In this document: one piece after another, positions 26,701 to 33,664 of the stretch
Layout: every line of letters starts with the position of its first letter
Numbering within the stretch: the first letter of the stretch is position 1
Source of the DNA: G965197005 sp965197005
Lineage (GTDB): Bacteria; Pseudomonadota; Gammaproteobacteria; Pseudomonadales; Oceanobacteraceae
NCBI GenBank assembly: GCA_965197005.1
Contig: OZ239982.1
Coordinates: forward strand, 1,550,001-1,614,000
Reading direction: 5' to 3'
DNA: 64,000 nucleotides
The notes under the pieces: generated by a model
What the model saw: the letters and a program-made list of their open reading frames with translations, nothing else
The model's database searches: none
What the model was told of the DNA's origin: nothing
Made by a program: the position numbers and the translations under genes

Positions 26701-29556
26701 TGCGTCTTTACGCATACGGCTTTCAATGATATGGGATAACCCTTTGCCACCTTTAGTTTTGCCATTGGGTTTGACTTTGCCAATATCGCCCCATACAAAA
26801 TCAATCCACCCTGTATCGTTGCGATACATCGCACGATGTACAGAAGTTTTTTCCGTCAGTGCTTTGTGCATTGCCTCTCGACCACGTTTGATATTGGCTT
26901 GCGTGGACTTTATGGGTGATTGACTAAACTGAGTATCCGCTTTTGGGCTAGGTTCAATAGGCGCACTCGCCCCACGCTTAATCATATCCAACAACTCAAA
27001 CAACTGCGTATTGCTCAATATCTTAGACTTACCTGCAATATGGCGCACAAACTGGCGCAATATCTCCGCCAGTCTTTGATAAAACGGCACAATGCCCTGT
27101 TGATTAAAAGGCGCACTCACGCCCCACTTAGCCTTAAGTGCCTCCACCTTACCGCTATTAACAGCCGCATTAATCTCAACCAATGCCTCCTCAACTGCGC
27201 CAAGCTCGTTTAACGTAACGCCATCTTTGGCATAACTGGATTGAATGCTTTTAGCCAATTGCGACACAAAAGGATTACTTGATGCTTTTTGCAGGTTGTC
27301 TTTAAACTCTGTCCAAAAACGGTTAGCGTGAACTCCCCTATGACCCAACTCATGCCAAGCAACAAACGCAATACGCTCAGACTTACTGAGTATCTGCTTG
27401 CCTTTGTCATTATAAAGAGGCTGGATATTATCAGGATTAATATAGACTTTATCGCCTTTGATATACCAACCCTCTGCCCTTTGTGCGTCTTTAGAATGCT
27501 TACCAGCAGACTTACCCTCACGGTCAATCACAACCTTATCCGCCACTTCTTTAGGCAGTTTTTCTTTTAAGTCGGCTTGGATTTGCTCGTCTTCTTTGGC
27601 ATGGTTATTGAGAGTTAAGGCTTTATGTAGTATATTATGAATATCTGCTGAAGTTTTTTTTCGTTGTCCTGAACCACTTGTGTCAGGCACGGTTTCCACA
27701 CCATTGCGTGTATGGGGCTTCAGCAGTTTTTCTTTTGATGTTACGCTATGAACATACATTCTTTGAGAATTGATGTTTTTCTTCACCAAAACCGTTACGA
27801 TATCTTCGCTTATCCCTTTCTTGCCAACAATATTAACAGGGGCGGAAACGTGGAAATGCTGTTCATTGCCAATGGTTTTACTGCTAACTAATACACCATT
27901 TTCCAAAACATCTTTAACTGCTCCAAAAGCTGCGTGCTTTGCTAAACTTTTACTATGTTCCAAGCTGTCAGAAACAGAGTTGCCACTTAGTGAAACCTCC
28001 CCTAATCGTGGGCTGAACACTCTATTTCCCCAACTAGAAAAAATGTTTTTTGCCCACGTTTTAACCGCTGTTATCCCAGTCCGTGGAACATCTGCTTTAT
28101 TAACCTCTGCCACAGGCTCACCCTGTAACACCTCTGCTTGGCGTTCAATCGGGTCGGGTTGAATGTTTTTAGCCAAAGAAAAAGCCCCATCATCAGGGGC
28201 TTGGATTTGCTCGTCTTCTTTGCTTTTGGCTTGGGTCTGCGGTATATTATTTATATCGGCTAACGCAACTTCGCTTTGTGTCATGGGTTCGAGTGGTAGT
28301 AGGTCTCCCCCTGTGTGAGTACCATCGTTAGCCGTTTCTTTTGTAAAGGCGTGGTCATAGTAATACGTCCCATCATTCATTTCCCTTACGTCCATAACAA
28401 CATTCTTCACTTTGCCATTAATGCGATAACGAATGCCAAAGTAATGATGTTTCTTGACCGCCTTGTTTCCTTTTTTATCGGGCGCACTGTGCATATACAC
28501 CGATTGCTCAATGATTTTTCCAAGGTATGGCAAGGTTGATAATAAATCATCTTGTGCACCTGTAATGGTGTGTTTTATACCATTAATACCAACCTTAATA
28601 TTAAACCCACTAGCAATATTTTTTCTTATGCCGATAAATGCCATTGCTAGTTCTTTTGCCTTTGTGCGTAATGCTTTTATTTTTGTGTTACTTTTTGCAA
28701 TATCTTCCTGTGTTAATTTTAGTGCTTTGCCGTCAATAACGGGGGCGTTATCGAAAGAAAAAGCCCCATCATCAGGGGCTTGTTCAGTGTCTGCTTGGTG
28801 TTGCTGCGCCTGTTTGTCTCTCTCTGTTTGAGCACGCTTAATATTTTCCAACCTGCGCTTGGCTTCAAAAACATCATACTCAAACACGCTATGACCGTAT
28901 TTGTCCTGTGTTTGCAATACATCATCGCTTACATTAAGTTCTTTAGCCACAAACTTATTTATCTTTGAGTGATGTTGGTTGCCTGTTTTAACAGCTTTGT
29001 CCACTGCGTCAACAACCAGCTTTTGCCTTGGTGTTAGGTTGTTAACCTCTATTTCCTTGCCGTTTTGCTCGTCTTCTTTGCTTTTGGCTTGGGTCTCGGT
29101 TATACTTTTATCAACGGCACGACCGATGTCGCTTTGGGCGTTAGGACGCAGGGTGCGAATAATCGCATCGGTATCGACCCCATCGGTGTGCCGTCTCATT
29201 GTTTTTAAAGCAACTTTCTTTCTGCCAACTCTTACTTCTTCAACAACAATAATAGTGCCGTCTGGCATTTTCTTAATAGAAGCAAACGTCTCGTTGTTAC
29301 GCACTTTTTTAAGCCCAAATACTCTACGGTCAGGACTATTCACAACATCAACAATCGCCTCAAAGTCGCTTTCTGTGATTTCCTCTTGCCCACGATTACT
29401 TTCCGTCTGTGATAACTCCTCACTAAACAAGTCTTGTTGGGTAGGATTAATATAGACTTTATCGCCTTTGATATACCAACCCTCTGCCCTTTGTGCGTCT
29501 TTAGAATGCTTACCAGCAGACTTACCCTCACGGTCAATCACAACCTTATCCGCCAC
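20695..29556 (-). CDS. Giant polyvalent protein, main segment (2,953 codons)
   Basis: Very long modular protein of the type carried by phages and conjugative elements ('polyvalent proteins'), thought to enter the host with the DNA. Modules in order: barnase/EndoU-like nuclease domain (29090-29380, ESDFEAIVDVV, VALKTMRR); LPD3-like domain (28330-28740); related domain (27620-28060); zincin-like AWHELGH near 27340; nuclease-like DTGWIDFVWGDIG with GLSHIIESRMRKDA (26300-26920); WFGDW box; ART-like VVYHGTNADF with GFYFT (25640-26060); MuF-C-like (25020-25620); LPD23-like with LHEIQHIIQ and GEVEARNVESR (24000-24960); MuF-C-like (23320-23860); WFGDW box, LPD and ART again; MuF-C-like (21560-22110); second DTGWIDFVWGD module. 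The frame continues upstream past a TAA at 29587. Function of the intact protein is inferred; this copy is probably decaying. Confidence 0.78.
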   Translation of the reverse strand: MADKVVIDREGKSAGKHSKDAQRAEGWYIKGDKVYINPTQQDLFSEELSQTESNRGQEEITESDFEAIVDVVNSPDRRVFGLKKVRNNETFASIKKMPDGTIIVVEEVRVGRKKVALKTMRRHTDGVDTDAIIRTLRPNAQSDIGRAVDKSITETQAKSKEDEQNGKEIEVNNLTPRQKLVVDAVDKAVKTGNQHHSKINKFVAKELNVSDDVLQTQDKYGHSVFEYDVFEAKRRLENIKRAQTERDKQAQQHQADTEQAPDDGAFSFDNAPVIDGKALKLTQEDIAKSNTKIKALRTKAKELAMAFIGIRKNIASGFNIKVGINGIKHTITGAQDDLLSTLPYLGKIIEQSVYMHSAPDKKGNKAVKKHHYFGIRYRINGKVKNVVMDVREMNDGTYYYDHAFTKETANDGTHTGGDLLPLEPMTQSEVALADINNIPQTQAKSKEDEQIQAPDDGAFSLAKNIQPDPIERQAEVLQGEPVAEVNKADVPRTGITAVKTWAKNIFSSWGNRVFSPRLGEVSLSGNSVSDSLEHSKSLAKHAAFGAVKDVLENGVLVSSKTIGNEQHFHVSAPVNIVGKKGISEDIVTVLVKKNINSQRMYVHSVTSKEKLLKPHTRNGVETVPDTSGSGQRKKTSADIHNILHKALTLNNHAKEDEQIQADLKEKLPKEVADKVVIDREGKSAGKHSKDAQRAEGWYIKGDKVYINPDNIQPLYNDKGKQILSKSERIAFVAWHELGHRGVHANRFWTEFKDNLQKASSNPFVSQLAKSIQSSYAKDGVTLNELGAVEEALVEINAAVNSGKVEALKAKWGVSAPFNQQGIVPFYQRLAEILRQFVRHIAGKSKILSNTQLFELLDMIKRGASAPIEPSPKADTQFSQSPIKSTQANIKRGREAMHKALTEKTSVHRAMYRNDTGWIDFVWGDIGKVKPNGKTKGGKGLSHIIESRMRKDAMTYSDVTEMLTERVVDTLAKGQEVGRWNRGALEENIRIEHNGSRVALSKRKGSNAWVVTAFDLFENKDVGGEPRIGSVDTLGSTQSKPTPTRQGLGAPTNNEDASGKGNDNLAATDNSPTLARADTGASHRDNTKPRTDLTQDDDIQSSLPPTNAELESQIAETVEHYGGEKAYKKAKADGKTKLNYKQWIQVRTPEFKSWFGDWESDPQNASKVTDPDTGEPLVVYHGTNADFDTFDIDQPIRNGRGEGRGFYFTNETKIAKKYATSKGRVMPTFLNLKNPFRGFDALSKEDKSIYLDTKTNEEAYDNLGIDGFIVGGQYIVRTPNQIKSAIGNNGDFSSDNDDIRFSLNEDNDSEFAKAVDTVAKGVIDKGYTNLGTTPDVLILLGVPETNIRITGKIIEKSIAQQLPKTVFNHKNPHNLKVNDLKKLPKQLNDPIAVFNSDKKEDALIVLTELREADKRKKGEKPVIAALFIEKKKGGAEIADIASVHGRSLNQLRKAFSEHLRYVNKEKAHQFLKTVTLYPNGLVPIKSAGHSTLLSDFTSDDGLYKRNIKTENDLTQDDDVKFSLIGKQGAKNLDATEERTYRLDNLKVARNMEAANKDAKTIRLATGWERGADGKWRYEILDGKLKPDAIPKLEGEREEVLKLDTVLNHKELYKAYPELKNVVVHFLNKKTPQSGMMSKYFGVTFIDVNLNKTNDIKSTILHEIQHIIQDIEGFAKGSNPKYAYNYKEKLKKEKIEKYKRENRLRIKNSEYKVKSAVIELLKHTEPTVTADDILEFVTMQDYYMEAHQSSLILDTTRLKEVMPYFNRISDKYGDNEIPSKYKEEFLNKLLYVIDGDNKGKFRSVYKPLENQYKNDINNLKKDFDNADNVISSIEKKYNYNEIEAYHRLSGEVEARNVESRLGMNESERRNTLIRDTEDVARKEQIFLRDGGRADSLNEDNDSEFAKAVDAVAKGDKVKVRHINVGTTPKVFKLLGVADMNVTITPKVINKIIKNKHSINPNDLKKIPAQINNPVAISKSRTVENGYIVFTELTENVAGKGKPVIAAMHIKTSDNGIEVMNIASAYGRNEEPVKRDLKQVVYWNTKKGSQLANAFGLQLPPELRSLENLSNANIKTENDLTQDDDAQSSLPPTNAELESQIAETVERYGGEKAYKKAKADGKTKLNYKQWVQVRTPEFKSWFGDWKLAAKGKLIDNLSSIAVTGKPLNSEQAKQAYVGLHDGVNKTDGKKTRFVRSALGKITRHQGFDTTIIIPQLKEIFDSSVPIYSESEIEKQGHKKHSNFVGYHNYLNKINMDGQEYFVRMTLQELTPSHKRGQKVGDNQFHNTAISEIEIYKKSDPSVTTEDYSIGNDNRNRFMDKKLQQFFDDVKQAQANTSKVTDPDTGEPLVVYHGTNADFDTFDIDQPIRNGRGEGRGFYFTNETKIAKKYATSKGRIMPTFLNLKNPFRGFDALSKEDKSIYLDTKTNEEAYDNLGIDGFIVGGQYIVRTPNQIKSAIGNNGAFSSDNDDIRFSLNEDNDSEFAKAVDAVFEMPLGSKVDDDLILMGETPKIIEQAGVDKKEVRINKRKIMRIRKEHPEMSPELIKQIPQQLNKPVAVFKNTKRGSPANSYVVLTELKPKNDQPIIVAIHADISEKGLNFNKIASAYSKERYADYLLNMAKYSEVRYFNEEKTQQVTQWLQLPEEFLAELSANYNNYLSKNKDNEDDVMFSLAYIKRGREAMHKALTEKTSVHRAMYRNDTGWIDFVWGDIGKVKPNGKTKGGKGLSHIIESRMRKDAMTYDDVTEMLTERVVDTIAKGQVANSFELSNSQRIDIESNGNRVSLIKNKGSNSWVITSFDLFESKGVGGENEIGSVDTSNPTQSKPTLTRQGLGAPTNNEDASGKGNDNLATTDTDPTLPRVDTGASYRNNTKPRTELKQDNDIKFSLNEDNDSEFAKAVDIASHGQVVSGYIDVGTIPKVLQLVGMPDVKVTIKGETFKKVMGGKHNLTAETVAEAN
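22100..22552. repeat. ART module duplication B, copy 1 (partner 25607-26059)
   Basis: About 450 bp nearly identical to 25607-26059 (offset 3,507). Codes the ADP-ribosyltransferase-like module from DPDTGEPLVVYHGTNADF to NEDNDSEFAKAVD. Confidence 0.85.
23321..23839. repeat. Module duplication A, copy 2 (partner 17072-17590)
   Basis: In-frame copy within the main giant gene segment; see partner. Near identity including synonymous positions implies recent duplication or gene conversion. Confidence 0.85.
25607..26059. repeat. ART module duplication B, copy 2 (partner 22100-22552)
   Basis: In-frame sister of the previous repeat. A few differences (for example GDFSSD versus GAFSSD in the protein). 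Confidence 0.85.
27433..27597. repeat. 165-bp duplication C, intact copy (partner 29443-29607)
   Basis: Differs from 29443-29607 at only two bases by eye, at 27574 and 27579. The second difference is the CAA that is TAA in the partner. Codes EDEQIQADLKEK through YIKGDKVYINP. Confidence 0.9.
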
Positions 29557-29607
29557 TTCTTTAGGCAGTTTTTCTTTTAAGTCAGCTTAGATTTGCTCGT
29601 CTTCTTT
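29443..29607. repeat. 165-bp duplication C, copy with nonsense mutation (partner 27433-27597)
   Basis: Contains the TAA at 29587-29589 (minus strand) that splits the giant gene; the partner shows the ancestral Gln codon. Confidence 0.9.
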
Positions 29608-30846
29608 TCTTTTGGCTTGGTTTTCTTCTATACTATTAGCATTCCCACCGAAACCGTCTTGGGCGTTCAGGTTAAGGGACTTCACGATTGAAGTAGCATG
29701 TACCGTCGGTGGGTACTTTCTCATAGAAGTTAATGCCAATCGCATTCGCTTATCACGCTTTTCTTCCAACACAACCGTTGTGCCGTCTGCCATTTTCTTA
29801 ATATAGAAAATCTCATCACGCCCTAATCTCGTCTTACCACCAAATACTTTTTGGTCGGGTGCGGTAATAACATCGGCAATCGTTTCATAGTCTTGTTCGG
29901 TAATTGCAATTTGCCCTCGTGCCTGTTCTGTTTTGGTATTGCCGTGTTTTTTGTTAATATGATTAACGGCACTGCTGTCAATCATATGAGCATAGTTAGC
30001 AATGTCTAAACCATTTTCAGCAGCTTCCGCAATTTCCTGTTGGGTAACGGGGAATAAATCTACTTTTTCTTGGTGTGTTTTATCCGCTTTAACCTTGGTT
30101 ACCAAGTCACGGATTTTTTGTTTAGCAGTGGCAATAAAGTTATTTTCAGCCAAAGAAAGAGCCCCATCATCAGGGGCTTGGATTTGCTCATCTTCTTTGC
30201 TTTTGACTTGGGTCTCATTTATAATTTCTTTAGAGAGTCCAGCACCTCGGGCAGGAAGATGGGAGCCTGCCTCTAGTAGTTCCCCCCCTGATGCGGAAAC
30301 ATCTGGACTCTGTTTTATAATTGCTTGGTCATAGAAAATCTTGCCGTCACTAACTTTACGTGCAGTAATTAAGACAATCTTAACATCGCCGTCAATAGAT
30401 ACTTTTCCTGCAAAGTTATGATAAAACTTTACACCTCGTGCTTTCTTTCGATTTTTATCTTTACCCAAATAAACCGAACTTTCCAATAATTCAGGCATAG
30501 CCATTAATGAATTAGCCAAATCAGGGGAAGCAGAACGAATGAGCGTGTGCTTAATTCCATTGCCACTAAAACGGATATTAAGCCCTGCTGATTTATTAAA
30601 ATAGATATTATTTCCTGCTTTTTTGAACGGGGCTAGATATAACCTAACCTTTGCTTTGACATCTTCTAGTGCGCCTGTAATACGGTCAACCGTTACAGTT
30701 GGCAAGCTCTCGGGCATATCAAACAATTTCTTTTCGCTTTGATACCCACCTTGCTGCGCCTGTTCTTCCATACTGGCATCAGGCGCACCCTCTAGCACAT
30801 CATCTGATTGTACGCTGGTGTCCGAATTAGCCGCACTTTCTCCCAT
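29587..30846 (-). pseudogene. Giant polyvalent protein, N-terminal segment ending at a nonsense codon
   Basis: A 419-codon frame in the same phase as the 2,953-codon frame downstream, separated only by one TAA at 29587-29589. The sister copy of this boundary at 27577-27579 has CAA (Gln) in the same sentence, EDEQIQADLKEK, so the stop is a point mutation. Content: an LPD3-like domain (GLNIRFSGNGIKHTLIR, VKFYHNF, FYDQAI), an Asp/Glu-Gln-rich linker repeated elsewhere (SKEDEQIQAPDDGA), and a barnase/EndoU-like nuclease module (HINKKHGNTKTEQA, YETIADVITAPDQKVF, LALTSMRK). Upstream of the Met at 30846 the frame continues as ETPATGN and then a stop, so the original N-terminus is also lost. Confidence 0.75.
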
Positions 30847-31079
30847 ATTTCCAGTTGCTGGGGTTTCTTACTGTTTAGAGCCTGCTTTGTAAGTATGAAA
30901 AACTGATTTGAGGTAAGCTAATAAACCCAACCCCATCTATTATTTGGAATTATAGTTATAAGCACCTACAGAGCCTAACCAACTTATACTTAGCTGAGCA
31001 TAAACTGGCTTAAATCCTCATAAATTGATAGCAACAACCCTAGCAAATATAAAAAAAGTACCGAAAAACACAAAATAAA
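30847..31079. other. Gap between giant gene and tRNA cluster
   Basis: Holds the truncated upstream end of the giant gene frame (stop near 30874, minus strand) and otherwise no readable gene. This is the right edge of the accessory island. Confidence 0.4.
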
Positions 31080-31107
31080 TTGACAATGAATTTTAGCAGA
31101 GTAGAAT
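31080..31107 (+). promoter_or_regulatory. tRNA operon promoter
   Basis: TTGACA (31080-31085), a 16-nt spacer and TAGAAT (31102-31107), followed by the GC-rich discriminator GCCCTC that is typical of stringently controlled stable-RNA promoters. The first tRNA begins at 31124. Confidence 0.7.
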
Positions 31108-31123
31108 GCCCTCTCGCTTTTCA

Positions 31124-31199
31124 GGGTGATTAGCTCAGCTGGGAGAGCATCTGCCTTACAAGCAGAGGGTCGGCGGTTCGATCCCGTCATCACCCACCA
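31124..31199 (+). tRNA. tRNA-Val (anticodon TAC), copy 1
   Basis: 76 nt with encoded CCA. Acceptor GGGTGAT / ATCACCC, D arm AGCTCAGCTGGGAGAGC, anticodon loop CTTACAA and T arm GGCGGTTCGATCCCGTC (one mismatch-tolerant pair) are all present. Confidence 0.96.
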
Positions 31200-31257
31200 A
31201 CCTTATAAATGTGGTTTAACATTTTAATGATGATGTAAGTTCATCGGTGACTAAAGT

Positions 31258-31334
31258 GGACTGGTAGTTCAGTTGGTTAGAATACCGGCCTGTCACGCCG
31301 GGGGTCGCGGGTTCGAGTCCCGTCCAGTCCGCCA
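31258..31334 (+). tRNA. tRNA-Asp (anticodon GTC), copy 1
   Basis: 77 nt with encoded CCA. Acceptor GGACTGG / CCAGTCC, anticodon loop CTGTCAC, T loop GGGTTCGAGTCCC. It follows tRNA-Val by 58 nt in one probable transcript. Confidence 0.96.
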
Positions 31335-31376
31335 CTTTTTACACAAAGTTTAAGTATTTATACAAGAAAAACCCAA

Positions 31377-31452
31377 GGGTGATTAGCTCAGCTGGGAGAG
31401 CATCTGCCTTACAAGCAGAGGGTCGGCGGTTCGATCCCGTCATCACCCACCA
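31377..31452 (+). tRNA. tRNA-Val (anticodon TAC), copy 2
   Basis: Identical in sequence to the first tRNA-Val, 253 bp downstream of it, with encoded CCA. Confidence 0.96.
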
Positions 31453-31510
31453 ACCTTATAAATGTGGTTTAACATTTTAATGATGATGTAAGTTCATCGG
31501 TGACTAAAGT

Positions 31511-31587
31511 GGACTGGTAGTTCAGTTGGTTAGAATACCGGCCTGTCACGCCGGGGGTCGCGGGTTCGAGTCCCGTCCAGTCCGCCA
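31511..31587 (+). tRNA. tRNA-Asp (anticodon GTC), copy 2
   Basis: Identical to the first tRNA-Asp, 253 bp downstream, with encoded CCA. No strong terminator is evident after it. Confidence 0.96.
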
Positions 31588-31702
31588 CTTTCTTTACTTA
31601 TACCTATTTTTACCCTGCTTAAAACACTCTAAAAAATACCCCTTAATGACTGATTGAAGTCTATATCTGTTTATTTATTTATCCTTTATTTGTATATCAC
31701 CC

Positions 31703-31731
31703 TTGACAGCAACTCATACAAGCTCTAAATT
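31703..31731 (+). promoter_or_regulatory. Promoter of the acyl-CoA dehydrogenase genes
   Basis: TTGACA (31703-31708), a 17-nt spacer and TAAATT (31726-31731). The downstream half is covered by the palindromic operator at 31729. Confidence 0.6.
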
Positions 31732-31748
31732 CAAACGTCCGTTTGAAT
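31729..31748. promoter_or_regulatory. PsrA-like operator
   Basis: Perfect palindrome ATTCAAAC-GTCC-GTTTGAAT. The core CAAAC-N4-GTTTG fits the published PsrA consensus (G/C)AAAC-N2-4-GTTT(G/C); PsrA is a TetR-type repressor of fatty acid oxidation genes released by long-chain acyl ligands. It overlaps the -10 and start region of the promoter ahead of a FadE-like gene, which is the arrangement expected for repression. The regulator gene itself is not in this window. Confidence 0.65.
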
Positions 31749-31780
31749 AATTACAACAGCAATTTGAAGAGAGATGATTT

Positions 31781-33583
31781 ATGACCGCTTATAAAGCCCC
31801 CATACGTGAAATGAAATTTATTTTAGATGAGCTTTTGGAAATGCCAGCTCACTACCAAGCCATTGATAAATATGCAGAAGTTGCCACACCTGAGTTGGTT
31901 GATGCAATTATTAATGAAGGCGCAAAGTTTTGTGAAAATGAATTAGCACCATTAAATCAAATTGGTGATAAAGAAGGCTGCACACACCATGCAGACGGTA
32001 GCGTCACTACGCCTACAGGCTTTAAAGAAGCCTATGCAAAATATGTTGAAGGGGGTTGGCCTTCACTTAATCATGATGAACAATACGGCGGTCAAGGGCT
32101 GCCTGAATCCTTAGGCATTGTTATCTCTGATATGGTCGGTACTGCCAACTGGTCATGGAGCATGTATCCTGGGCTTTCTCATGGCGCTATGAACACCCTA
32201 TCCTCGCATGGTAGTGAAGAACAAAAACAACTGTATTTAACTAAATTAGTATCTGGCGAGTGGACAGGCACCATGTGCTTAACCGAATCTCACTGTGGTT
32301 CAGACTTAGGCTTATTAAAAACCAAAGCCGAGCCAAATAATGACGGTTCTTATAGCATTACAGGCACAAAGATTTTTATTTCTGCAGGCGAACATGATAT
32401 GGCAGAAAATGTAGTTCATATTGTGCTAGCTCGCCTACCTAATGCCCCTGAAGGCACCAAAGGTATTTCATTATTTATTGTGCCTAAGGTTATCCCTAAT
32501 GCAGATGGCAGCTTAAAAGAAGCCAATGCCGTTAAATGCGGCTCTATTGAACACAAAATGGGTATCAATGCGAATGCCACCTGTGTTATGAATTTTGATG
32601 GTGCTCAAGGTTGGCTAATTGGTCCTGAAAATAAAGGTCTTGCCTGCATGTTTACGTTTATGAATACGGCACGTATTGGTACTGCCTTACAGGGTTCTTC
32701 TGCCAGTGAGGCCAGTTTCCAAGGTGCCTTAGAATACGCAAAAGACCGATTGGCAATGCGTTCATTATCAGGGCCTAAAAATCCTGACAAACCTGCCGAT
32801 CCGATTATTGTTCACCCCGATGTAAGACGTATGTTGCTCACTCAAAAATCTTTTGCAGAAGCAGGTCGTGCATTGGTTTATTGGGCAGCGCAGCTAAGCG
32901 ATATTGTCAAACATGGCAGCGTTGAAGCGCAAACCGAAGCCGATAATCTACTAGGATTTTTAACCCCTATAGCCAAAGCATTTTTAACTGAAACGGCTCA
33001 AGAAAGCACCAGTTTAGGCGTACAGGTTTATGGTGGTCATGGATTTATTAAAGAATGGGGCATGGAGCAAATTCAACGTGACGCACGTATTGCCACCATT
33101 TATGAGGGAACAACAGGCATTCAAGCATTAGATTTATTGGGTCGTAAAGTACTAATGAGTCAAGGCGAGCGTTTAAAAGACTTTACTAAAATTGTACATA
33201 AATTCTGTAAAGCCAATGCAGACAATAGCGACCTACAAGAGTTTATTGAGCCCTTAAATACATTAAACAAACAATGGGGCGAAATAACCACTCGCATTGG
33301 TATGAGTGCCATGCAAAACCGTGAAGAAGTTGGTGCTGCATCGGTTGATTATCTAATGTATTCAGGTTATGTTGTCTTTGCTTATCTATGGGCACGTATG
33401 GCATTAATTGCCAAACAAAACCTAGAGAAAGGCACCGATGAAAGCGCTTATTATGAAGCCAAAGTAATGACCGCTCAATACTACTTCAAACGCATACTAC
33501 CTAGAACCCTAGCTCATAAAGCCGCCATTGAAGGGGGTGCTGAGGTTCTACTTAACATGCCAGAAAGCAGTTTTGCATTTTAA
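31781..33583 (+). CDS. Acyl-CoA dehydrogenase, FadE-like (paralog 1)
   Basis: FAD enzyme catalysing the first, alpha-beta dehydrogenation step of fatty acid beta-oxidation. At 600 residues it belongs to the larger class with an extra C-terminal domain, not the 380-residue type. Visible motifs: TMCLTESHCGSDLGLLKTKA and GTKIFISAGEHDM (FAD and substrate region), the YGGHGFIKEWGMEQIQRDARIATIYEGTTGIQ segment typical of this class, and the C-terminal TAQYYFKRILPR region. GAGAG lies 7-9 nt before the ATG. A PsrA-like operator stands upstream. It is followed by a close paralog; together they may cover different chain lengths. Confidence 0.93.
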   Translation: MTAYKAPIREMKFILDELLEMPAHYQAIDKYAEVATPELVDAIINEGAKFCENELAPLNQIGDKEGCTHHADGSVTTPTGFKEAYAKYVEGGWPSLNHDEQYGGQGLPESLGIVISDMVGTANWSWSMYPGLSHGAMNTLSSHGSEEQKQLYLTKLVSGEWTGTMCLTESHCGSDLGLLKTKAEPNNDGSYSITGTKIFISAGEHDMAENVVHIVLARLPNAPEGTKGISLFIVPKVIPNADGSLKEANAVKCGSIEHKMGINANATCVMNFDGAQGWLIGPENKGLACMFTFMNTARIGTALQGSSASEASFQGALEYAKDRLAMRSLSGPKNPDKPADPIIVHPDVRRMLLTQKSFAEAGRALVYWAAQLSDIVKHGSVEAQTEADNLLGFLTPIAKAFLTETAQESTSLGVQVYGGHGFIKEWGMEQIQRDARIATIYEGTTGIQALDLLGRKVLMSQGERLKDFTKIVHKFCKANADNSDLQEFIEPLNTLNKQWGEITTRIGMSAMQNREEVGAASVDYLMYSGYVVFAYLWARMALIAKQNLEKGTDESAYYEAKVMTAQYYFKRILPRTLAHKAAIEGGAEVLLNMPESSFAF

Positions 33584-33617
33584 TTAAACACCAATTAAGT
33601 TTAATTTATTCACACTT

Positions 33618-33641
33618 GGCAAACCTTAGGGTTTGCCTTTA
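33618..33641 (+). terminator. Weak terminator between the two acyl-CoA dehydrogenases
   Basis: GGCAAACC-TTAG-GGTTTGCC hairpin followed by TTTATTTTG. It may allow partial read-through into the second gene. Confidence 0.55.
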
Positions 33642-33664
33642 TTTTGTAAAAAAAGAGGTCAATC

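Larger units (their letters stand above)
31124..31591. repeat. Tandem duplication of the tRNA-Val/tRNA-Asp pair (253-bp period)
   Basis: 31124-31338 and 31377-31591 match base for base by eye, including the 58-nt spacer between the two tRNAs; only the 38-nt stretch between units is unique. Confidence 0.92.

Noticed and set aside
29587..29589. Programmed stop read-through or recoding in the giant gene.
   Set aside because: The internal duplicate shows CAA, so a point mutation is simpler; no recoding signal seen.
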